From: Burkholderiaceae bacterium
GTDB taxonomy: Bacteria; Pseudomonadota; Gammaproteobacteria; Burkholderiales; Burkholderiaceae_C
DNA length: 64,000 bases
Direction: 5' to 3'
NCBI GenBank assembly: GCA_017992055.1
Contig: JAGOPK010000014.1
Coordinates: forward strand, 1-64,000
The notes under the pieces were generated by a model, which was not told where the DNA came from, did not search any database, and saw nothing but the letters and a program-made list of their open reading frames with translations. Below, in pieces: positions 58,679 to 64,000 of the stretch (its first letter is position 1; every line of letters starts with the position of its first letter). The position numbers and the translations under genes are program-made.

Positions 58679-60448
58679 TCAATGTTCCGTGCCCAGGTAG
58701 GCGGCGCGCACCACCGGGCTGGCCTGCACTTCGTCGGGCGTGCCCTCGATCAGCTTGGTGCCGAACTCCATCACCACGATGCGGTCGGTCAGGCCCATCA
58801 CGAAGTCCATGTCGTGCTCGACCAGCAGGATGCTCATGCCCTCGCTCTTGAGCTGGCGCAGCACCGCGGCCAGTGCCTGCTTCTCCTTGTGGCGCAGGCC
58901 GGCGGCGGGCTCGTCCAGCAGCAGCAGGGCCGGGTCGGTGCACAGCGCGCGGGCGATCTCCATCAGCCGCTGCGGGCCCAGGGCCAGGTTGCCGGCCTGC
59001 TCGTGCATCAGCTCGGCCATGCCGATGCGCGCCAGCTGGGCCTCGGCCTCGGCGAACAGGCGGCGCTCCTCGGCGCGGTCCAGGCGCAGCATGGCGCGGA
59101 TTTCGCCCGAGCTGCTGCGCAGATAGCCGCCGAGGGCCACGTTCTCCAGCACCGTCATCTCGGGGATCATCTTCACGTGCTGGAAGGTGCGCGACATGCC
59201 GCGCCGCGCGATCTGGCGCGACGGCAGGCCGCCGACCTGCTCGCCGCGGAAGCGCACCGCGCCGCGCGTCAGCGGCAGTACGCCGGTGACCAGGTTGAAG
59301 GTGGTGCTCTTGCCGGCGCCGTTGGGACCGATCAGGCCCATGATCTCGCCGGCACGCAGCGTGAACGACACGTCGTTGACCGCCACCAGGCCGCCGAACT
59401 CCTTGCGCACCGCGTCCACCTCCAGCAGCAGCTCGCCACGCGCCGGCTTCTCGCGCTGCGGCAGCTTCTGCGCGCCATGCCAGTCGGGCACGCGGCGGGC
59501 CGGCGGCAGCCAGCGGGTGACAAAGGTCCACAGGCCGTCGGGCGCGTACTTCAGCACCGCGATCAGCACCAGGCCGAAGACGATGATCTCGAAGTTGCCC
59601 GAGTGGCCGATCAGCGCCGGCAGCAGCACCTGCAGCTGGTCCTCGACGATCTTGACCACGGCCGCGCCCAGGAAGGCGCCCCAGACATGGCCCACGCCGC
59701 CGAGCACGGCCATGAACAGGTACTCGATGCCCTTGTGGATGCCGAAGGGCGACGGATTGACCGTGCGCTGGAAGTGCGCAAACAGCCAGCCCGAGACCGC
59801 CGCCAGGACGGCCGCCAGCACAAACACCACCAGCTTGTAGCGGAAGGTGGAGATGCCCATGGCCTCGGCCATGGTGGTGCCGTTCTTCAGCGCGCGGATG
59901 GCGCGGCCGGGCCGGCTGTCCAGCAGATGCGTCACCGCCAGCGCCGCCAGCAGGGCCACGGCCCAGATCAGCACGCAGATGCCACGGCCCGAGCCCAGGC
60001 TGGTGCCGGCGATCTCCAGCGGCGGAATGCCCAGCAGGCCGTCGTACTTGCCCAGGAACTCCATGTTGGCCATGGTGTAGTTCAGCGCCAGGCCCCAGGC
60101 GATGGTGGCCAGCGGCAGGTAGTGGCCCGACATGCGCAGCGTGATCGCACCCAGCGCCAGCGACACGGCCACGCTGAGCGCGACGCCGACGAACACCGTC
60201 AGCCAGGGGTTCCAGCCGGCCTTGGAGGCCAGGAAGGCCGCGGTGTAGGCGCCAACGCCGACAAAGGCGGCCTGGCCGAAGGAGGTGAGCCCGGCCACGC
60301 CGGTGAGCAGCACCAGGCCCAGCGAGACGATGGCATACAGGCCGATGTAGTTGAGCTGGGTGATCCAGAACTCGGGCACCGGCAGTGCCGGCAGCACCAG
60401 CATCAGCAGGGCAAACAGCGGAAAGGCAAAACGTTGCAGCGCGGCCAT
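58679..60448 (-). CDS. LivM permease-LivG ATPase fusion protein
   Basis: This 589-residue protein carries a permease half (about 1-315) with GVAGLTSFGQAAFVGVGAYT, GRAIRALKNGTTMAEAMGI and GGVGHVWGAFLGAAVV. After a linker (about 316-350) comes an ATPase half with Walker A GPNGAGKST, signature NLALGPQRLMEIARAL and Walker B LLLLDEPAAGL. It joins LivM and LivG in one chain, a known variant in aromatic-acid and amide ABC systems. Start ATG 60448 has GAGGAG seven bases upstream; the frame upstream to 60475 overlaps livH. Confidence 0.92.
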   Translation of the reverse strand: MAALQRFAFPLFALLMLVLPALPVPEFWITQLNYIGLYAIVSLGLVLLTGVAGLTSFGQAAFVGVGAYTAAFLASKAGWNPWLTVFVGVALSVAVSLALGAITLRMSGHYLPLATIAWGLALNYTMANMEFLGKYDGLLGIPPLEIAGTSLGSGRGICVLIWAVALLAALAVTHLLDSRPGRAIRALKNGTTMAEAMGISTFRYKLVVFVLAAVLAAVSGWLFAHFQRTVNPSPFGIHKGIEYLFMAVLGGVGHVWGAFLGAAVVKIVEDQLQVLLPALIGHSGNFEIIVFGLVLIAVLKYAPDGLWTFVTRWLPPARRVPDWHGAQKLPQREKPARGELLLEVDAVRKEFGGLVAVNDVSFTLRAGEIMGLIGPNGAGKSTTFNLVTGVLPLTRGAVRFRGEQVGGLPSRQIARRGMSRTFQHVKMIPEMTVLENVALGGYLRSSSGEIRAMLRLDRAEERRLFAEAEAQLARIGMAELMHEQAGNLALGPQRLMEIARALCTDPALLLLDEPAAGLRHKEKQALAAVLRQLKSEGMSILLVEHDMDFVMGLTDRIVVMEFGTKLIEGTPDEVQASPVVRAAYLGTEH

Positions 60449-60449
60449 C

Positions 60450-61487
60450 TCAATGCTCCTCGGCATGGGGGTCACGCAGCGAGCGCCACAGCAGCACCGG
60501 GATGATGGCCGAGAACACGATCACTTCCTTGAAGGCACTGGCCCAGAACGAGCCAAAGGATTCCAGCAGGCCCACGCCCAGCGCACCGACCAGGGCCAGC
60601 GGATAACTGGCCAGTCCACCGAACACCGCGGCGACGAAGCCCTTCAGGCCGATCAGGAAGCCGGAGTCGTAGAACACCGTCGTCGTCGGCCCGATCAGCA
60701 GGCCCGACAGCGCGCCGAACAGCGCCGCCAGCGTGAAGGTCAGGCGGCCGGCGGATTCGCTGCTGATGCCCATCAGCCGCGCGCCGAGTCGGTTGACGGC
60801 GGTGGCGCGCAGCGCCTTGCCGTACAGGCTGCGCTCGAAGAACAGCCACAGCGCAACGATCAGCGCCAGCGACACCAGCATGATGATCAGCGTCTGCCCG
60901 GTCAGCGCCAGCGGGCCCAGCGTGAAGCGCTCGTCCCAGAAGCTGGGGTTGCGGAAGCCCTCGGCGCCGAAGAACAGCAGGCCCAGGCCGACCAGCGCAA
61001 AGTGCACGCCCACCGAGACGATCAGCAGCACCAGCACGCTGGCATCGGCCAGCGACTGGTAGGCCACGCGGTACAGCAGCGGGCCGAAGGCCGTCACCAG
61101 GGCCAGGGTCAGCGCGGCCTGGGCCAGCAGCGGCAGCTGCAGCGGCGCCAGCCAGATGGCCAGCAGCGACACCGCCACCGGAAAACCCACGCTGCCGGCC
61201 ACGCGCCGGGCGATGCGCGGCGCCGCCTGGTGCAGCTTGAGGCCGTCGATGACATCGGCCACCGCGGCGCAGCCGGCCAGGATCAGCAGCAGCCACACCG
61301 TGCCCGGCACCTGGCCCTGCTGCAGCAGGGCCAGCGTCAGCGCGCCAAAGGCCACGAACTCGCCCTGCGGAATGAAGATGATGCGCGTGACGGCGAACAC
61401 CAGCACGGTGGCCAGCGCCAGCAGCGCATAGACGGCTCCGTTGGTGACGCCGTCCAGCGCCAGGATGCTTGCAATCGATAAATCCAT
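60450..61487 (-). CDS. livH: LIV-type ABC transporter permease LivH
   Basis: This 345-residue permease has [24 protein letters not shown] (quoted partly: [15 protein letters not shown]), [17 protein letters not shown], the loop [19 protein letters not shown] and [17 protein letters not shown]. It is longer than the LivH at 49846 by a segment near 75-115. ATG at 61487 starts it. Its stop is one base from the fusion gene start. A predicted promoter and a palindrome lie upstream, between it and the binding-protein gene. Confidence 0.9.
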   Translation of the reverse strand: MDLSIASILALDGVTNGAVYALLALATVLVFAVTRIIFIPQGEFVAFGALTLALLQQGQVPGTVWLLLILAGCAAVADVIDGLKLHQAAPRIARRVAGSVGFPVAVSLLAIWLAPLQLPLLAQAALTLALVTAFGPLLYRVAYQSLADASVLVLLIVSVGVHFALVGLGLLFFGAEGFRNPSFWDERFTLGPLALTGQTLIIMLVSLALIVALWLFFERSLYGKALRATAVNRLGARLMGISSESAGRLTFTLAALFGALSGLLIGPTTTVFYDSGFLIGLKGFVAAVFGGLASYPLALVGALGVGLLESFGSFWASAFKEVIVFSAIIPVLLWRSLRDPHAEEH

Positions 61488-61542
61488 GGGGGGTCCCAGA
61501 GCGTCGGTACGGGCCGGCAGATCGGCCGCGCGCCAATCTTCA

Positions 61543-61556
61543 ACCGACCAGTCGGT
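61543..61556. promoter_or_regulatory. TetR-type operator palindrome
   Basis: ACCGAC-CA-GTCGGT is a perfect dyad of two hexamers with a 2-base centre, the size and form typical of TetR-family operators. On the minus strand it begins two bases after the candidate -10 of the livH promoter, so a bound repressor would block transcription start. No tetR gene is within the window. Confidence 0.5.
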
Positions 61557-61558
61557 CG

Positions 61559-61588
61559 ATGTTAAGAACGGCGCCGCGGCTGATGCAA
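61559..61588 (-). promoter_or_regulatory. Predicted promoter of the livH-marR operon
   Basis: On the minus strand TTGCAT (61588-61583) is followed after 18 bases by TAACAT (61564-61559). A second -35-like TTGACT lies just upstream of it. The region is one of the few less GC-rich stretches of this gap and is directly followed by the TetR-type palindrome. Confidence 0.4.
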
Positions 61589-61663
61589 GTCAATCCCCAC
61601 CCGGGTCAATCCGGATGGCGGCAAGCGGCGGCATGGGGCCTGGAGCCCATGCCGCCGCGCTGG

Positions 61664-62815
61664 TCACTGGGCCAGCACCCAGTCGCCGTTTTTCACCTGC
61701 AGCATCACGCCGGTCTCCAGCGTGTAGCCCCAGTGGTCGGTCGGCGTCCAGTTCAGCACGCCGTGGGCCAGCACGGTGCGGCCCATGGTCTCCATCGACT
61801 CCTTCAGCGCGGCGCGGAACTCCGGCGTGCCGGGCTTGGCCTTCTTCAGTGCCATCGGCACGATCTTCTCGAGGATGATCTGCGCGTCGTAGCTGTGGCC
61901 GGCAAACTGGTTGGCCATGTTCTTGCCGTAGGCCTTCTCGTACTTCAGCAGGAAGTCCTGCGAGACCTTCTTGCTGGGATGGCTGTCGGGCAGGATGTCG
62001 CCGACGGTGGCCGGGCCGGACACCACGAAGGCGCCTTCCACGTCCTTGCCGCCCACGCGCATCAGGTCCATCGAGGCCGCGGCATGGGTCTGGTAGATCT
62101 TGCCCTTGTAGCCGCGCTCGACCACGGCCTTGTGCGGCATGGCCGCGCCCGAGCCCGAGGCCACGATCAGCATCGCATCGGGATTGGCCGAGCTCAGCTT
62201 CAGTGCCTGGGCGGTGACCGAGGTGTCGGTGCGCGCAAAGCGCTCGGTGGCGACGATCTGGATGCCGTTCTTGGCGGCCTCGGCGGTGGCGGCCTTCAGC
62301 CACAGCTCGCCATAGGCATCGGTGTAGCCCAGGAAGCCGATGGTCTTGACGCCCTGCTTCTTCATCAGCGCGAACACGGCGTGGGCCATCACGTCATTGC
62401 TCTGCGGCAGGCGGAACACCCAGCCGTCCTGGCCCGGCGGCAGGCCCACCGGCGAGGCCGCCAGCTGCACCGTCTTGGCCTCGGTGGCCACCGGCGACAT
62501 GGCCGCAGCCACCGCGGTGATGCACGAGCCGATGATCATGTCCACCTTGTCCTCGCTGACGAAGCGGCGCGCATTGGTGGCGCCCTTGCCCGGATCGGTG
62601 GCGTCGTCCAGGATCACCAGCGTGACCTTCTCGCCGGCAATGGTCTGCGGAAACAGCTTGAACTGGTTCTGCATCGGGATGCCCAGGCCGGAGCCGGGGC
62701 CGGTCAGCGACAGGCTCACGCCGATCTTGATCTCGGCCCAGGCGGCCTGGGGCAGTGCGGCACCAAACGCGACGACGGCGGTCGCGGCGGCCAGCAGGGT
62801 CTTGGTCAGCTTCAT
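61664..62815 (-). CDS. LIV-type ABC transporter substrate-binding protein
   Basis: This 383-residue periplasmic protein has a signal peptide (about 1-27, ending AWA) and a leucine-binding-protein fold: EIKIGVSLSLTGPGSGLGIP, DDATDPGKGATNARRFV, ASPVGLPPGQDGWVFRLPQSN and GFLGYTDAYGELW. The ligand is not predicted; the operon content suggests a carboxylic acid rather than an amino acid. ATG at 62815. It lies 50 bp downstream of the thioesterase gene. Confidence 0.9.
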   Translation of the reverse strand: MKLTKTLLAAATAVVAFGAALPQAAWAEIKIGVSLSLTGPGSGLGIPMQNQFKLFPQTIAGEKVTLVILDDATDPGKGATNARRFVSEDKVDMIIGSCITAVAAAMSPVATEAKTVQLAASPVGLPPGQDGWVFRLPQSNDVMAHAVFALMKKQGVKTIGFLGYTDAYGELWLKAATAEAAKNGIQIVATERFARTDTSVTAQALKLSSANPDAMLIVASGSGAAMPHKAVVERGYKGKIYQTHAAASMDLMRVGGKDVEGAFVVSGPATVGDILPDSHPSKKVSQDFLLKYEKAYGKNMANQFAGHSYDAQIILEKIVPMALKKAKPGTPEFRAALKESMETMGRTVLAHGVLNWTPTDHWGYTLETGVMLQVKNGDWVLAQ

Positions 62816-62865
62816 CGGGTGTCTCCTCGGGTGGCTGGGGGTGGGGAACGCAAACATCGCAGAGC

Positions 62866-63288
62866 TCACAGGCACAGCGCCTTGAGGTCCTCGGGAACGG
62901 GGATGGCCTTGATGCGGTCGGGATCGGCGGGATCGCGCATGCAGAAGGCGCGCACCTCGGTGCCCTCGCACAGCACATCGTCGCCACGGCGCACCACATG
63001 GCGCTGGCGGAAGGTCTTGGCGGCCCAGGATTCGACCGAGGTGTGCACCTCCAGGGTCTCGCCATAGGTGGCCGGCTTCAGGAACCTGGTGTGGATCTCC
63101 AGCAGCGGCGTGCCGATGATGCCGCGGGTCTTGACCAGCTCGCGCCAGGGCGGGATGCCGCAGGCCATGAAAAACGCCAGCGAGGCCGTGTCCATCCACT
63201 TCGAGAAGTTGGGAAAGAACACGATGCCCGCGGGATCGCAGTCGCCGAAGCAGACCTCGACGCGGTGGATGTGCGTCTTGTTGTTCAT
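62866..63288 (-). CDS. 4HBT-type acyl-CoA thioesterase
   Basis: This 140-residue hotdog thioesterase has FGDCDPAGIVFFPNFSKWMD, the 4-hydroxybenzoyl-CoA thioesterase signature with catalytic Asp, followed by GTPLLEIHTRFLKPATYGET. It releases CoA from an aryl- or acyl-CoA. It lies between the SDR and binding-protein genes on one strand, with gaps of 11 and 50 bp. ATG at 63288 gives the family N-terminus. Confidence 0.9.
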   Translation of the reverse strand: MNNKTHIHRVEVCFGDCDPAGIVFFPNFSKWMDTASLAFFMACGIPPWRELVKTRGIIGTPLLEIHTRFLKPATYGETLEVHTSVESWAAKTFRQRHVVRRGDDVLCEGTEVRAFCMRDPADPDRIKAIPVPEDLKALCL

Positions 63289-63299
63289 GGAAGAAGGGC

Positions 63300-64000
63300 T
63301 CAGCGCGGCGCCATGCGCAGCGAGCCATCCAGGCGGATGACCTCGCCGTTGAGGTGCACGTTGGTTACCGCATGCAGGGCCAGCGAGGCAAATTCTTCCG
63401 GCTTGCCCAGGCGCTTCGGGAAGGGAATGCTGGCCGCCAGCGACTGCTGCACGGCCTCGGGCAGCTCCTGCATCAGCGGCGTGGCAAACAGGCCCGGCGC
63501 GATGGTGACCACGCGGATGCCCCACTGCGCCAGGTCGCGCGCCATCGGCAGGGTCATGCCGACGATGCCGCCCTTGCTGGCCGAATAGGCCTCCTGGCCG
63601 ACCTGGCCGTCGAAGGCCGCCACCGAGGCGGTGTTCAGCACCAGGCCACGCTCGCCGTCATCGAGTGCCGGCAACTGGGCGATGCGCGCCGCCGCCAGCC
63701 GCGCCACGTTGTAGGCGCCGACCAGGTTGACCTTGACCACACGCTCGAAGTCTTCCAGCGGTGCCGGCGAGCCGTCCTTGGCGATGATGCGCTTGGCCGT
63801 GCCGATGCCGGCGATGTTCATCACGATGCGCGGCACGCCATGGGCTTCGGCCGCCTGGTCCAACGCCGAGGTGACCGAGGCGGTGTCGGTGATGTCGCAG
63901 CGCAGCGCGATGGCGCGGCCGCCGCCGGCGACGATGTCGCCGGCCACGCGCTCGGCGCCGGCGGCATTGACATCGAGCACGGCCACGCGGCAGCCGGCTG
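63300..64000 (-). CDS. Short-chain dehydrogenase (3-hydroxyacyl-CoA dehydrogenase type 2-like), N-terminus outside window
   Basis: About 233 residues are visible; the frame runs off the window end, so the N-terminal GxxxGxG loop is missing. Visible SDR parts are LDVNAAGAE with the cofactor-selecting Asp, NIAGIG in place of NNAG, and the catalytic Ser, Tyr and Lys in NTASVAAFDGQVGQEAYSASK. NVHLNGEVIRLDGSLRM is the end. The sequence resembles HSD17B10-like 3-hydroxyacyl-CoA dehydrogenases, which fits the ACAD and thioesterase in the same operon. Confidence 0.88.
   Translation of the reverse strand, partial: AGCRVAVLDVNAAGAERVAGDIVAGGGRAIALRCDITDTASVTSALDQAAEAHGVPRIVMNIAGIGTAKRIIAKDGSPAPLEDFERVVKVNLVGAYNVARLAAARIAQLPALDDGERGLVLNTASVAAFDGQVGQEAYSASKGGIVGMTLPMARDLAQWGIRVVTIAPGLFATPLMQELPEAVQQSLAASIPFPKRLGKPEEFASLALHAVTNVHLNGEVIRLDGSLRMAPR

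Overview
The window is about 70% G+C and reads as the chromosome of a betaproteobacterium in the order Burkholderiales (Rubrivivax/Ideonella/Leptothrix-like or comamonad). The signs are a protocatechuate 4,5-cleavage (pmd/lig-type) operon, an orphan Bug/TctC-type binding protein, BktB-type thiolase, polyhydroxybutyrate-linked genes and many CoA-dependent catabolic genes with LIV-type ABC transporters. Genus is inference. No phage, insertion sequence, CRISPR array, rRNA or origin was seen. Most long reading frames opposite real genes are high-GC shadows and are left out.

Layout. 1-3.3 kb: a 3'-truncated tRNA-Val(GAC), relA and a coupled alpha/beta hydrolase gene. 3.4-6.6 kb: 3-hydroxybutyrate dehydrogenase, then a LigAB-type extradiol dioxygenase pair divergent from its own LysR gene. 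6.6-19.6 kb: a long leftward run. From its promoter side it reads LysR regulator, ModA-like protein, 4-oxalomesaconate hydratase (ligJ), CHA aldolase (ligK), Bug-type binding protein, DUF1932 oxidoreductase, PDC hydrolase (ligI), tannase/MHETase-family lipoprotein, ligA, ligB, ligC, aldo/keto reductase, AEC transporter and GNAT acetyltransferase. Together these convert an aromatic ester-derived acid through protocatechuate to pyruvate and oxaloacetate. The OMA tautomerase (LigU/GalD type) is not seen.

19.6-34.9 kb: acyl-CoA dehydrogenase, bktB and 3-hydroxybutyryl-CoA dehydrogenase; a soluble hybrid histidine kinase with HPt domain and its receiver protein; a cytoplasmic BtuF-like protein; an acrylyl-CoA reductase-like enzyme; a chemoreceptor; a crotonase; a beta-propeller lipoprotein; an MBL hydrolase. 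35.0-39.3 kb: an accessory block of small envelope proteins, part of it clearly lower in G+C, with a degenerate gene-poor stretch. 39.4-45.2 kb: DUF4256, DinB, methyltransferase, TonB-C-like protein, a lipase-like protein lacking its nucleophile, and a divergent LysR/MFS pair.

45.2-50.7 kb: livHMGF with an acyl-CoA ligase gene but no binding protein. 51.0-55.6 kb: nitroreductase, a YfcG-type GST/HCCA isomerase/MATE operon, and a transglutaminase-like/thioesterase pair. 55.6-64 kb: a second leftward operon with SDR (cut by the window end), thioesterase, LIV-type binding protein, livH, a livM-livG fusion, livF, acyl-CoA dehydrogenase and marR. A TetR-type palindrome lies on a predicted promoter before livH. 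This set looks like uptake, CoA activation and beta-oxidation of an unidentified carboxylic acid.
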